This document shows, in pieces, positions 4,638 through 12,576 of a stretch of DNA of 21,644 nt (position 1 is its first letter; every line of letters begins with the position of its first letter). Below the pieces are notes generated by a model. It saw nothing but the letters and a program-made list of their open reading frames with translations. It had not been told where the DNA came from and searched no databases. Source of the stretch: a virus. The position numbers and the translations under genes were made by a program. The stretch spans positions 1 to 21,644 of the IMG/VR virus record IMGVR_UViG_3300005528_000228; one strand, given 5' to 3'.

Positions 4638-6741
4638 CCTTGTTCGGCGGCTTGCAGGCCACAAGCCCGAAAGGAAAGCGGGCAAGGGCTCGCGGTTCCT
4701 CGAGATCGTCACGGCGAATGACGACTACACCGCGCCGCCTCCGCGCGCCGCGGACCTGCTGAAACTCTACAATGAGCATCTTTGGGTGCGCGCGATCGTC
4801 GGCAAGATCGGCAAGCGCGCGGCTGCACAAAAATGGTACTTGGAGAAGCCCGACGGAACGCGGGTTGATAAGCATCCGCTTCTGGACTTTCTCAAGAAAG
4901 GCACGAAGCGGCTTCCCGGGCGCCTTGGCGTGCAAGTCACGGTGACGCACAAGGATCTCGCCGGCGAAGCGTTTTGGGCAATCGGGCTGGATCGGTCGGG
5001 CGTGCCGGTCGAATTCGCGCCGATCCCGCCGCATTGGGTGACGAACATTCCCGCTTCGGACGATCCGGGCGAAGTGTTCGAAGTGCAACCCAAGGTCGGA
5101 ACGCTGTACCGCATTCCCGCCAATCAGATCATCCATTTCCGCGATCCCGATCCGCTGGACCCCTACGGCCGCGGCTCGAGCAACGCGCACGCGGCCCGCG
5201 TCCAACTCGACACTGATCAGAACGCGGCGAAGTACCTCGCCGCGTTCTTCAAGAATTCGGCCCGCCCTGATCTGATCGTGTCGGGCAGCAAGGATGCACC
5301 AATCAGCGACCGCGACCGGCCCCGGCTCGAGGAACATTGGAACAATCGCTATCGGGGCGTGGCCAATGCTTTTCGGCCGTTCTTCTCGTCGCAGCCTATC
5401 GACGTGAAGGAATTGACGCGCTCGCTTCGCGACAACTCGATTGCGGAGATCAGCCAAGAGGGCAAGGCGACAATTGCCGAATTCTACGGCGTGCCGCCCG
5501 AGATCCTTGGCAGACTTGAGAACAGCAACCGCGCCACGATCGACGCGGCGGATCACTTGCTAGGCAAGCATGTGATCGATCCACGCCTTGCCGATCTTCT
5601 GGACGTGCTCGGGCCGTGGGCCACGGAAGCGTTCGGCCTGGACGGGCTCGAGCTCCGCTACGAAACGCCAATCCAAGAGGATCTTGTATTTAAGCTGTCC
5701 GTCATGACGGCGCGGCCGGGCGCCTATGCGGACAACGATTTCCGCAAGCTGACGGGCGACAAGCCTTGGCCCGGCGAGGAATTCGACAAGCCCCGCCCCG
5801 ATCCGCTCGCCGCGAACGATGACGGCGGCGACGATCCGGACGGCGAGGGCGGGCCCGGCGGCAAGAAACCCAAGCCGAAGCCGGGCGACGACGCGAAAAC
5901 CGGCAAGGCCACTAGGGGAAATGACGTAGCTCCGCGGGGAAATTCCCCCTCCGCGGAGCGAAAAACTCTTTCCCCCGAGGAAATAATCAGGGTATCCGAC
6001 GCGCATGCGGACCCGTCCGTTGTTGCCGAAGCGACGCGGATCATGGACGCGATTTTTCTCAAGTTGCTCGAAACTTACGGCGAAGACCTGCTCGGCGTTC
6101 TCGAGACCGAAGTACGCTTTCAGGTCACGTCGGCCGTTGCCAATTGGCTCGACGGCCGCGGAAGCCGCCTCATTTCAGGTATTGACGACACGACACGGAA
6201 AGCGCTAAGAGCCTCGCTTGTTGAAGGTGCCGCGGCTAACGAAAGTCTAGCCGCCTTGTCAGACCGGATTGAACAGATTTTCGAGGATGCCGCGAGCACG
6301 CGGGCCCCGATCATCGGCCAGACCGAAGCAACCGCGGTGACGGGCTTCGGCTCGCATGAAGCGGCCCGCCAAGCGGGCTTCGACGCGAAGAAATGGCTTG
6401 CGAGCGGCGATCAAGCCGTGCGCACGACGCATCAAGCGCTTCACGGCCAGATCAAGCGGCTTTCTGAGAAATTCCGTAGCCCGTCGGGCGCGGAGGCGGA
6501 CCATCCGGGCGACTTCGGCGTGACTTCCGAGGATATTCACTGCCGGTGCGCCATGCGGCCCGTGCTGACGGGCGAGCTCCAACGCGCGGCCAATCTCACC
6601 GATACCGCTTTCGAAGCGGCGTGGGGCGGCATGCACGCCCGCATTGCCGGCGCGATCGAAGCCGAAGCGCGCAAGATCTTTGCAGGCCAGAAGGCCGTGG
6701 CGCTTGCCATGCTGAACCGTATGAGGCCCGCCCATGGGTGA
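4624..6741 (+). CDS. Portal protein fused to a MuF-type head morphogenesis domain
   Basis: The portal forms the ring through which DNA enters, and MuF-type proteins are minor head components. In this 705-residue chain, residues 1 to about 385 match an HK97-type portal. Features are an LYNEHLWVRAIVGKI helix, the wing segment with FAPIPPHW and IIHFRDPDP, and the stem and clip region with EFYGVPPEIL. Residues 388-455 are a low-complexity linker rich in Asp, Gly, Pro and Lys. Residues about 465-705 are a helical region ending in the MuF hallmarks, with RTTHQALHGQ and a final HCRC at 639-642. In many phages these are two separate genes; here they share one frame. The gene overlaps terL by 14 bases and the protease by 8. 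A 9-bp inverted repeat lies in the linker DNA. The single continuous ORF, with no internal stop, makes a true fusion likely. Confidence 0.9.
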   Translation: MSFSNLVRRLAGHKPERKAGKGSRFLEIVTANDDYTAPPPRAADLLKLYNEHLWVRAIVGKIGKRAAAQKWYLEKPDGTRVDKHPLLDFLKKGTKRLPGRLGVQVTVTHKDLAGEAFWAIGLDRSGVPVEFAPIPPHWVTNIPASDDPGEVFEVQPKVGTLYRIPANQIIHFRDPDPLDPYGRGSSNAHAARVQLDTDQNAAKYLAAFFKNSARPDLIVSGSKDAPISDRDRPRLEEHWNNRYRGVANAFRPFFSSQPIDVKELTRSLRDNSIAEISQEGKATIAEFYGVPPEILGRLENSNRATIDAADHLLGKHVIDPRLADLLDVLGPWATEAFGLDGLELRYETPIQEDLVFKLSVMTARPGAYADNDFRKLTGDKPWPGEEFDKPRPDPLAANDDGGDDPDGEGGPGGKKPKPKPGDDAKTGKATRGNDVAPRGNSPSAERKTLSPEEIIRVSDAHADPSVVAEATRIMDAIFLKLLETYGEDLLGVLETEVRFQVTSAVANWLDGRGSRLISGIDDTTRKALRASLVEGAAANESLAALSDRIEQIFEDAASTRAPIIGQTEATAVTGFGSHEAARQAGFDAKKWLASGDQAVRTTHQALHGQIKRLSEKFRSPSGAEADHPGDFGVTSEDIHCRCAMRPVLTGELQRAANLTDTAFEAAWGGMHARIAGAIEAEARKIFAGQKAVALAMLNRMRPAHG
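5929..5959. repeat. Inverted repeat in the portal-MuF linker
   Basis: GCTCCGCGG (5929-5937) and CCGCGGAGC (5951-5959) flank a 13-base centre that itself contains GGAAATTCC. Local base and codon use (ACTAGGGGA, GTAGCTCC, AATTCCCCC) differ from the rest of the gene. It encodes linker residues of about 436-446. It looks like a relic of an intergenic hairpin or a small inserted palindrome. Confidence 0.6.
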
Positions 6742-7375
6742 TCTGATTTATATCACGTCGCGGCGTGCCGAACCGAAAACGGATGCCGTTGCGCGAACCA
6801 TTCCGTTCCGCCTTTCGAACGCCGTGCAAGATCGCGCTGGCGACACGGTCTCGCTTTCCGGCTGGAAGCTCGAAAACTATCTGGCGAACCCGATCATTCT
6901 ATGGGGCCACGACCACGACTTGCCGTCTATCGGCCGCATGGCTCGGCTCGGGCTCGAGGGCGATTGGCTCGTGGGTGACGTGACTTTCGCCACGAAGGAA
7001 CAGCACCCCTTCGCGGATACGATTTTCCGCCTTGTGGACGGCGGATTTATCAACGCCGGTTCCGTCGGTTTCAAGCCGCTCCGCTGGGCATACCGCGAGA
7101 AAGACGGCGGGATTGACTGGCTCGAGCAAGAGCTTCTGGAATACTCAATTTGCAATATCCCGATGCACCCCGGCGCGCTCGCTCGCGCCGTCGCCCGCGG
7201 CGTCGATATTGCCCCGCTCGCCGATGCCGTCGGCGCCAAAAATACCGGATCTTATGCGGATCTGGTCTCGAAATTGCTGGCCAGCAATACCCCCGCCCCT
7301 CATCAATCAACCCACAACGTCGCGACTTTGCGAAATCAAGTCGCGCACCGAAAGCTGCGATCGCAGCTAGCTTGA
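6734..7375 (+). CDS. HK97-family prohead protease
   Basis: This serine protease (U35/S78 type) trims the capsid protein's scaffold segment during head maturation and digests itself. In 213 residues it shows the expected FRLSNAVQDRAGDTVS opening, the histidine motif PIILWGHDHD (His59 or His61) and the serine motif INAGSVGFKP with Ser110. An acidic residue near 133-136 could complete the triad. The C-terminal 45 residues are low in structure and basic, as is usual for the autoprocessed tail. It overlaps the portal-MuF gene by 8 bases and lies 13 bases before the capsid gene, the normal HK97 order. Motifs, length and neighbours agree well. Confidence 0.93.
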   Translation: MGDLIYITSRRAEPKTDAVARTIPFRLSNAVQDRAGDTVSLSGWKLENYLANPIILWGHDHDLPSIGRMARLGLEGDWLVGDVTFATKEQHPFADTIFRLVDGGFINAGSVGFKPLRWAYREKDGGIDWLEQELLEYSICNIPMHPGALARAVARGVDIAPLADAVGAKNTGSYADLVSKLLASNTPAPHQSTHNVATLRNQVAHRKLRSQLA

Positions 7376-7388
7376 AAGGGCACACCCC

Positions 7389-8867
7389 ATGCATGTACGT
7401 ATTAAGGAACTCCGCGAGATCGCGGAGAAAGCCGCCGCGCGCCAAGGCGAGCTTCTCGACATCGCCGCGAAGGACGGTGGCCGCGCTCTGACCGCGGAGG
7501 AACAGAAGGAATTCGACGATCTGACCGCGAAGGCTGACAAGGCCCTCGCCGATATCGTCCCGCTGCAACAGGTCGCGGAGCGCGCTGCCAAGGCCGCCGC
7601 GGTCCAGATCCCCGCCGCGCCGGTCCAGCGCGACGCAACGGGCGTGATTGAGCGCGTGGCACGTCCCGCCGCTGCGATCGACGCGCCGGATCACAGTCCG
7701 GAAGCGGAGGCGGCCCGCGTCTTCGCCAACCCGAAGGATCCGGACGCCTGGAAGAAAGAGCTTGGCGCCTACGCCTGGTCCGTCGCGAAGAACAAGGCCG
7801 TGCCGCGCTTCACGCCGCTCGAGCACTTGCAGCGGTCGGGCTGCCAAATCCTCGTGGACAAGAGCCTCGCGGAGGCCGATCGCATTCAGCGTGAGGCTAT
7901 CGCCGCACTCGGAAATAGCGTCAGCCCGACGGTGCTTCGCGGCCTGAACAGCCTTTCCGGGCAGGGCGGTGACAACATGATCATGACGCCGCTGTCATCG
8001 GAATTCCTCGAATTCCTTCGGGCAGAATCGGCGTTCATGCGCGGCGGCCCCAACGTGATCCCGATGCCGCTCGGCTCGCTCGACATGTCCGGCGGTAACG
8101 CCGGCGCGGCGGGCACGTACCACGCTGAGAATGCGGATCTCGGCTACACGCAAGCCACGACGCGCAAGATCAACATGCGCGCCAAGCATATCGGCGCGAT
8201 CACGGCGCTGGGCAACTACGCGATCGAGATCAGCCCCCTCGCACTCCCGGCGATCTTCGGCGACGATCTGGCCAACGGCATCATGCAGGGTATCGATTCT
8301 GCTGGTCTCCGCGGCGACGGCACCGGCCAGAACCCCGCCGGCCTGCTGACACTCACGGCCGCGGCGCACAAGGTTGCCGCGACTAACCTCACGGCCCCGA
8401 CGGTCGCTCAGATCGACGCGGACGTGAAGCCCATGATGACGAAGTTGGACGCCTCGCTTGTGCCCAAGCGGCGCCGGCGCTGGCTCATGGCTTCGCGCAC
8501 GTTCCGTTACTTGCAGTTCATGCGTGACGGCATCTCGGGCTATGTGTTCCCCGGTCTGCATCTCGAGGCGCCGGTCTGGTACGACAACGTCCCGGTGATC
8601 GTGTCGGACCTTATCCCGGTTGCGCTTGGCGTCGGCACGAACGAATCCGAGCTCTACCTCGTGGACTTCGGCCACGTGCTTATGGGTAACACCCGGTCAC
8701 TGACGCTGAAGGCCAGCCAAGAGGCGAGCTACAAGAACGCGGGCGGTACTCTCGTATCCGCGTTCTCGCTCGACGAAACCGTGATTCGCGCCATGGCGTC
8801 GCATGATTTCGACATGCGCCACGACAAGGCCGCGGCCATTCTGACCGCACTCAAGTGGGGCGCCTAA
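7389..8867 (+). CDS. Major capsid protein, HK97 fold, with N-terminal scaffold domain
   Basis: This protein builds the icosahedral shell. The 492-residue product has an N-terminal charged coiled-coil at about residues 1-75 (IKELREIAEKAAARQGEL, then LTAEEQKEFDDLTAKADKAL). This matches the HK97 delta domain that acts as built-in scaffold and is removed by the protease. A flexible Ala/Pro stretch at about 76-115 is the likely cleavage zone. The rest has HK97-type features: the N-arm, a long spine-helix region, a GDGTGQNPAGLL segment and a P-domain with PVIVSDLIP. No separate scaffold gene is present, consistent with this arrangement. AAAGGG lies 9 bases before the ATG. A hairpin 12 bases after the stop may limit downstream transcription. 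Confidence 0.95.
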   Translation: MHVRIKELREIAEKAAARQGELLDIAAKDGGRALTAEEQKEFDDLTAKADKALADIVPLQQVAERAAKAAAVQIPAAPVQRDATGVIERVARPAAAIDAPDHSPEAEAARVFANPKDPDAWKKELGAYAWSVAKNKAVPRFTPLEHLQRSGCQILVDKSLAEADRIQREAIAALGNSVSPTVLRGLNSLSGQGGDNMIMTPLSSEFLEFLRAESAFMRGGPNVIPMPLGSLDMSGGNAGAAGTYHAENADLGYTQATTRKINMRAKHIGAITALGNYAIEISPLALPAIFGDDLANGIMQGIDSAGLRGDGTGQNPAGLLTLTAAAHKVAATNLTAPTVAQIDADVKPMMTKLDASLVPKRRRRWLMASRTFRYLQFMRDGISGYVFPGLHLEAPVWYDNVPVIVSDLIPVALGVGTNESELYLVDFGHVLMGNTRSLTLKASQEASYKNAGGTLVSAFSLDETVIRAMASHDFDMRHDKAAAILTALKWGA

Positions 8868-8878
8868 TAGCGTCCCGG

Positions 8879-8902
8879 CGGGCGGGGATTTAACCCCGCC
8901 CG
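8879..8902 (+). terminator. Attenuator hairpin after the capsid gene
   Basis: CGGGCGGGG (8879-8887) and CCCCGCCCG (8894-8902) form a perfect 9-bp stem with a 6-base ATTTAA loop. No long T-run follows, so it is more likely a partial terminator or a 3' stabiliser of capsid mRNA than a full stop. Confidence 0.55.
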
Positions 8903-8948
8903 TTCCCCGAGAATGATCAGTGAAACAAACTTGAAATAAGGAAACACC

Positions 8949-9200
8949 ATGTCTACCCCTACGCTTGCCGAAGTCCAGAAACACGCTAACGAGACGGGGC
9001 TTGTGCCTGTCAAGTTCAAGGGCGTGAAGGTCAACCCGGGCAGCCCCGACGGCCCCGAGAACCGCGCCGGCGAGGCGGGTTTGGGCCTCCGCGTCGGCGA
9101 GATCCGCGGCGTGTTGCCCGAGGTCGCGCACCGCATGATCGCGCTCGATACGGCCGAATTGGTCGTTGTCACCAAGAGCAAGGCCACGCCCGCCGCGTAA
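8949..9200 (+). CDS. Small head-region accessory protein, 83 residues
   Basis: No named family is recognised. AAGGAA lies 6-7 bases before the ATG. The N-terminus is helical, followed by short strands (LVPVKFKGVKVNPG), a Gly-rich loop and a C-terminal RVGEIRGVLPEVAHRMIALDTAELV segment. The last pattern (VGEhx, then xAxxhhxxxxAE) recurs in small beta-rich proteins encoded just after phage capsid genes. That supports a minor head, decoration or head-completion role by position, but not by demonstrated function. It lies between the post-capsid hairpin and the connector gene. Confidence 0.75.
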   Translation: MSTPTLAEVQKHANETGLVPVKFKGVKVNPGSPDGPENRAGEAGLGLRVGEIRGVLPEVAHRMIALDTAELVVVTKSKATPAA

Positions 9201-9226
9201 TCGCTTCCCGCTGTTGAAGGTGCCCC

Positions 9227-9835
9227 ATGCTCCGCGACGTTGAAATAGCTTCCGCTTCACTGGCCTTTACAACTTTAGCCAGCGCGCGGACTTATATCGG
9301 CGGCGCGGGGCATGACGGCGACGCGTTTCTAACCGCCATGATTGAGGCGGTATCGGTGCAAATCGAAGCCTACTGCGGCACGGTCATCAAGCGGCGGACG
9401 GTAACGGAGCGGATCACGCTGGACGTTGTCTCGCGGTCGCTGATCTTGCGCCACGCGCCCGCCGCGTCGCTTACGTCGCTGAGCTACGACGGCGCGGCGC
9501 TAGTTGTTGGGGATTTCCGGCTTGCCAAAGATACCGCGATGCTTCGTCGGATCGATGGCAGCGGCTTCGAAGTCGGCGCGGACTATGTCGCAGTCTATGA
9601 AGCTGGATACGATCCGATCCCGCCCGCGATCGAGCAAGCCGCAAACGCGCTGTTGAAGGCCGCGCTCGAGAATGCCCAGCGCGCGGAGGGCGTCCAGCAA
9701 GAGCAAGTCCCGGACGTGGGCTCGATTACCTACGCGCCGCCCGGTTCCGTACTTTTCGAGGGCATGAACGGCGTGCGCGTCCCGTCGGCGGTCGCGAATC
9801 TTCTGGCGCCCTACGTTCTGAGGTATTCGACATGA
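9227..9835 (+). CDS. Head-tail connector (gp6/gp15-like adaptor)
   Basis: Adaptor proteins form a ring under the portal. The 202-residue chain has an N-terminal helical part (SARTYIG, then DAFLTAMIEAVSVQIEAYCG), a beta segment with VTERITLDV and LILRHAPAASLTSLSY, and a helix after YEAGYDPIPPAIEQAANALLKAA. This is the layout of HK97 gp6 and SPP1 gp15 type connectors. The GYxPIPPAIxxA motif is especially typical. The C-terminus has an extra loop before the final VANLLAPYVLRYST helix. Its stop overlaps the ATG of the microprotein at 9832. Confidence comes from the motif plus its position right after the head genes. Confidence 0.85.
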   Translation: MLRDVEIASASLAFTTLASARTYIGGAGHDGDAFLTAMIEAVSVQIEAYCGTVIKRRTVTERITLDVVSRSLILRHAPAASLTSLSYDGAALVVGDFRLAKDTAMLRRIDGSGFEVGADYVAVYEAGYDPIPPAIEQAANALLKAALENAQRAEGVQQEQVPDVGSITYAPPGSVLFEGMNGVRVPSAVANLLAPYVLRYST

Positions 9836-9915
9836 GCGCGCAATTCTGGATCGGGCTTTATGTGCTCGCGTTCGTAGCTGCCGCGGCAGCCGTTGCATTC
9901 AGGGTATTCGCATGA
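9832..9915 (+). CDS. 27-residue single-span membrane microprotein
   Basis: This tiny ORF starts in an ATGA overlap with the connector gene and ends in an ATGA overlap with the head-closure gene. It has its own ribosome site: GAGG at 9820-9823, 8 bases before the ATG. The product is MSAQFWIGLYVLAFVAAAA followed by VAFRVFA, one continuous hydrophobic helix with almost no charge. A membrane-inserted peptide is the natural reading. Nothing in the neck genes around it is membrane-bound, so its role there is unexplained. The start region GGTATTCGACATGAGC is nearly repeated as GGTATTCGCATGAGC at its end. It may have spread by a small duplication. Too short to assign a family. Confidence 0.6.
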   Translation: MSAQFWIGLYVLAFVAAAAAVAFRVFA

Positions 9916-10277
9916 GCCTGCAAGCCACCGTCGCCCGCATGACCGCCCGCAACGGGGCGCGCTTCACGATCCGCCGCGAGACCGTGGCGGCCGGCGCGAA
10001 CGCCTGGACCAAAGGCACGGCGACCGTGACGTTCCTCGAGGTCGTGGCGCGCGAGCGGTTCTACAGACCCGACGAAATCAAGGGCGCGATCGTGGAAGGC
10101 GATGCGCTAATTACCGTGACCGCCCCGCCGTGCGGCTTTGTGCCCGTGAAGGGCGACAGGATCGCGCTCGGGTCGCACGTCGCGGACGCCGGCGCGGAGT
10201 GGCGGCAGATAACGAACGTCTATGCCCCGCGCATCGGATCGGCCGTCGCGGTCTATAAGCTGACGGTGCGCCAATGA
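9912..10277 (+). CDS. Head-tail joining / head-closure protein
   Basis: Head-closure proteins plug the connector and dock the tail. This 121-residue, beta-rich protein has the usual features of the SPP1 gp16 and Phage_H_T_join type. They are an early RFTIRRE strand, a GTATVTF segment, ARERFYRPDEIKGAIVEGDALITV in the middle (the KGxhxxGDxxhhh pattern is characteristic) and VKGDRIALG near the end. AGGG lies 7 bases before the ATG, which overlaps the microprotein's stop. The next gene overlaps it in turn by 4 bases. Position between connector and tail-completion genes fits. Confidence 0.8.
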   Translation: MSLQATVARMTARNGARFTIRRETVAAGANAWTKGTATVTFLEVVARERFYRPDEIKGAIVEGDALITVTAPPCGFVPVKGDRIALGSHVADAGAEWRQITNVYAPRIGSAVAVYKLTVRQ

Positions 10278-10768
10278 ACCTGTCGCAGTTCGATCGCCAA
10301 GCCCGCGAAGCCGCGCGCCGCGTCGTTGCGGAGGGCACGGAAGCCATCCGCAGCATGGCATTGCAGCTTTATTCGGACTTGCAGACCGAAGCGAAGACGC
10401 AAGGCGGCGGCCGGTTCGGATCGCCCGTCGCGTCGGGCCGGCTTGCGGGTTCGATGCGCATGGGGATCAACGCCGTTGATTACTCGGCAGAGCCCGCGGA
10501 CCCGGATTATAAATACCCCGCCGGGCGCGGAGCGCGGCAACTACCGCCCCGCACGATCCGCAATCAGCCGATTGCGCGGATCGCGGCGCGGTTGCGCGTG
10601 TTCCGGCTTGGGGATCGAATCTATATCTCGAATTCCGTCCCGTACATTCGCAGGATCGAAATCGGCCGGCACTCATGGCAGACGCCGGACGGCGTGTTTG
10701 ATCCGACCGTGCGGGACTTTCTTCGCCGCTTTCGCAACCCGCTTCTGAGAGTGCGCCGCCTTGGCTGA
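10274..10768 (+). CDS. Neck / tail-completion protein (HK97 gp10-like)
   Basis: This 164-residue protein starts with a charged helix, then has a segment with SPVASGRLAGSMRMGI. Near its C-terminus ISNSVPYIRRIEIGRHSWQTPDGVFDPTV follows. The SGRLxxS and ISNxxPYIxxIExG motifs, with Thr/Pro and a C-terminal helix, are typical of HK97 gp10 and lambda gpZ type proteins that finish the tail or tail-head joint. A proline-rich insertion between (PAGRGARQLPPRTIR) is less usual. It overlaps both neighbours (ATGA at the start, the next TTG inside its stop region). Function is inferred from motif and order. Confidence 0.75.
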   Translation: MNLSQFDRQAREAARRVVAEGTEAIRSMALQLYSDLQTEAKTQGGGRFGSPVASGRLAGSMRMGINAVDYSAEPADPDYKYPAGRGARQLPPRTIRNQPIARIAARLRVFRLGDRIYISNSVPYIRRIEIGRHSWQTPDGVFDPTVRDFLRRFRNPLLRVRRLG

Positions 10769-11183
10769 TTTCACAACATACGCGGCGGCGTTGCGGGCCC
10801 GGCTGATCGCCGAATTCACGGCGCTGCCCCTGTATTGGCCAAACGACGATCGGACGCCAACGCTCGAGGCCGCGCCGAACGGCTTCGTATATTCCGAAAT
10901 CGAAGTGCGCGACGAAGAACCGGCAAGCCTCGGGCCGAATGGCCAGCGGTTGCACCGCGACTATGGGGAGTTTCGAATTTACGTGTACGTGCCGCGCGGC
11001 TCGCTCGCCGGCACTGCGGAGGGGTACGCGGAACAGATCCGCGCGGCCTTCAAGGTGCCCGACGTGCCAGACGTGGTTTTCACGCGCCGCACGATCGGGG
11101 CCGGGCAAGCGTCGGACAATGACGTAGGCCGCTTTTGGGCGGTCCCCGTGATCCTGCAATTCTACGCCAATCGAACGGAGTAA
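10761..11183 (+). CDS. Tail terminator protein (DUF4128/gpU-like)
   Basis: Tail terminators cap the tube and bind the head neck. The 140-residue protein has an N-terminal helix, LPLYWPNDDRTP, a strand pair with YSEIEVRDEEPASLG, GEFRIYVYVPRG and a helix with GYAEQIRAAFK. This is the usual order for phage tail terminator-like proteins (lambda gpU and HK97 gp11 type). It appears to begin at TTG 10761, overlapping the previous stop, since no ATG or GTG gives the conserved N-terminus. Initiation is probably coupled to the upstream gene. The next gene has its own good ribosome site. Confidence 0.8.
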   Translation: MADFTTYAAALRARLIAEFTALPLYWPNDDRTPTLEAAPNGFVYSEIEVRDEEPASLGPNGQRLHRDYGEFRIYVYVPRGSLAGTAEGYAEQIRAAFKVPDVPDVVFTRRTIGAGQASDNDVGRFWAVPVILQFYANRTE

Positions 11184-11188
11184 CGCCT

Positions 11189-12118
11189 ATGCCCCGCGCT
11201 ATCGCAGCAACTACGCAAGTTTCCTACATTCCGGAAGTGACGGACGGCACGACGCCCGCCACGCCGGCCTTTCAGATCTTCCGAGCCACGGGCGAAAGCC
11301 TGGAAGTGCAGCGCAAGCTCGTGTTCTCGGGCGAGCTCAACGCGCTTCGCGGACCGAAGAACTACGCGCTCGCCGCGCGCATGGGCGCCGGCGCGTTCGA
11401 TTGCGAATTTACGGACGGCAGCCTTGAAGACATGCTGGAAGCCGCGTTGCGCGGCGCCTGGTCCACCGATGTTCTCGTTAACGCGAACACGCCGAAGCCC
11501 TTCACGCTGGAAACGCGTTTCGAGACCGGCGCAACCGACGTTTTCAAGCGGCTCCGCGGCGCCCAAGTCAATACGTTCAGCCTCAATGCGCGAGCGCAAG
11601 AGATCGTGACGGCCCAAGTCGGCTACATGTCGCGGCTTTCGGAATTCAACAACGCGTTGATCGCGGGCGCGACGTACACGGCCGGTAACGCTGAACCGAT
11701 CTTCGCGGGCGACAAGGTCGGCACAATCACAATGGCGGGGCTCGCTCTGGATGCGGTCCACACGATCACGATGCAGGTTAATAACAACCTTCGCGCCCGC
11801 CCGGCGCTGGGCAGCCTGGACGCGATCGAGCTTGCGCCGGGCGATCTGGAAGTGACCGGCACCGTGGGGCTGTATCTCGCCGATACGGAATATGACGTAC
11901 TGACGGCATTTCAGGACGCAACCGCTACGTCGCTTTCATTTCAGGTCGGCACGACGGCCGGCAAGATCACGCGTTTCGAAATGCCGTCGATTTTGCTCGA
12001 GGAACCGAAGCCCCAAGCCGAATCGAAAGACGGCGATTTGTTGCTGAACCTCAATTTCCGCGCTATTCAGTCGTCAACTATCGCCGGCGGGTTGATCCGC
12101 ATAACGAGGAACATTTAA
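11189..12118 (+). CDS. Major tail tube protein
   Basis: Hexamers of this protein stack to make the tail tube. ATG 11189 is chosen because GGAG lies 8 bases before it; a longer in-frame opening at 11135 would overlap the previous gene and has no ribosome site. The 309-residue protein begins TTQVSYIPEVTDGTTPATPAF, with an early strand and a LNALRGPKNYALAARMGAGAF segment. It then shows the repeated beta arrangement of Phage_tube_2-type tube proteins, with FTLETRFETGATDVFKRLRG and a second domain at about 185-300. Length is at the large end of the family. Order before the chaperone pair and tape measure is standard. Confidence 0.88.
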   Translation: MPRAIAATTQVSYIPEVTDGTTPATPAFQIFRATGESLEVQRKLVFSGELNALRGPKNYALAARMGAGAFDCEFTDGSLEDMLEAALRGAWSTDVLVNANTPKPFTLETRFETGATDVFKRLRGAQVNTFSLNARAQEIVTAQVGYMSRLSEFNNALIAGATYTAGNAEPIFAGDKVGTITMAGLALDAVHTITMQVNNNLRARPALGSLDAIELAPGDLEVTGTVGLYLADTEYDVLTAFQDATATSLSFQVGTTAGKITRFEMPSILLEEPKPQAESKDGDLLLNLNFRAIQSSTIAGGLIRITRNI

Positions 12119-12120
12119 TC

Positions 12121-12576
12121 ATGAACCCATGGCAGCGGCGTGAATATTCGGAGCGGCTGGAAACCGGCGGCATTTCGGTGTCGGTTCCCGGCTATCCGGA
12201 ATGGGCTTTCACGGTGCGGCGCCGCTGCGCATGGAATGCGGACTACCAACGCGCCGTCGTTCGCTGCTCCGCGCGCCCGGAGGCCGCGGAGCTCATGGCG
12301 TGGCAGCGGGAGAACCCCGGCACGGCCATGCCGGACAAGCTCGCCGCGATCGACGCGGCCATGATGCGCGAGGCGTTCGCGGAAGGCTGCTTGATCGACT
12401 GGACCGTGACCGGCCCGGACGGGAAGCCCTTCCCGCCGACGCTGGGCAATGCGCTGCTACTGTTCGAAAAATTCCCGGACATCTTCGTGGAGCTTTCGAC
12501 GGCGGCCGGCGAGGCGGGACGCTTCGCGGCGCCTCTGCCGATCGCCAAGAAAGCCAAGGCCACGGCGGGAAACTGA
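12121..12576 (+). CDS. Tail assembly chaperone (G-like, unshifted product)
   Basis: Tail assembly chaperones coat the tape measure while the tube is built. This 151-residue protein has two early strands, a WxADYQRAVVRC-type helix and an acidic/hydrophobic helix region. It ends in a basic tail, AKKAKATAGN. GAGGAA lies 10 bases before the ATG. It sits between the tube and tape measure genes, the place of lambda G/T. The last two sense codons and the stop form the slippery sequence GGGAAAC then TGA, so a minority of ribosomes should continue in the -1 frame. No sequence family is recognised with certainty; the call comes from position plus the frameshift signal. Confidence 0.8.
   Translation: MNPWQRREYSERLETGGISVSVPGYPEWAFTVRRRCAWNADYQRAVVRCSARPEAAELMAWQRENPGTAMPDKLAAIDAAMMREAFAEGCLIDWTVTGPDGKPFPPTLGNALLLFEKFPDIFVELSTAAGEAGRFAAPLPIAKKAKATAGN

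Noticed and set aside
4546-5556. 336-codon minus-strand ORF opposite the portal gene
   Set aside because: It is a GC-rich antisense shadow. The plus strand carries clear portal motifs in this stretch and the antisense chain has no recognisable domain.
7071-7847. 258-codon minus-strand ORF opposite the protease and capsid genes
   Set aside because: It crosses two well-supported genes, is Arg/Ala-rich as antisense frames of GC-rich genes are, and lacks a ribosome site.
11135-11188. Longer start for the tail tube protein
   Set aside because: It lies inside the tail terminator gene without a ribosome site; GGAG at 11177-11180 points to ATG 11189.
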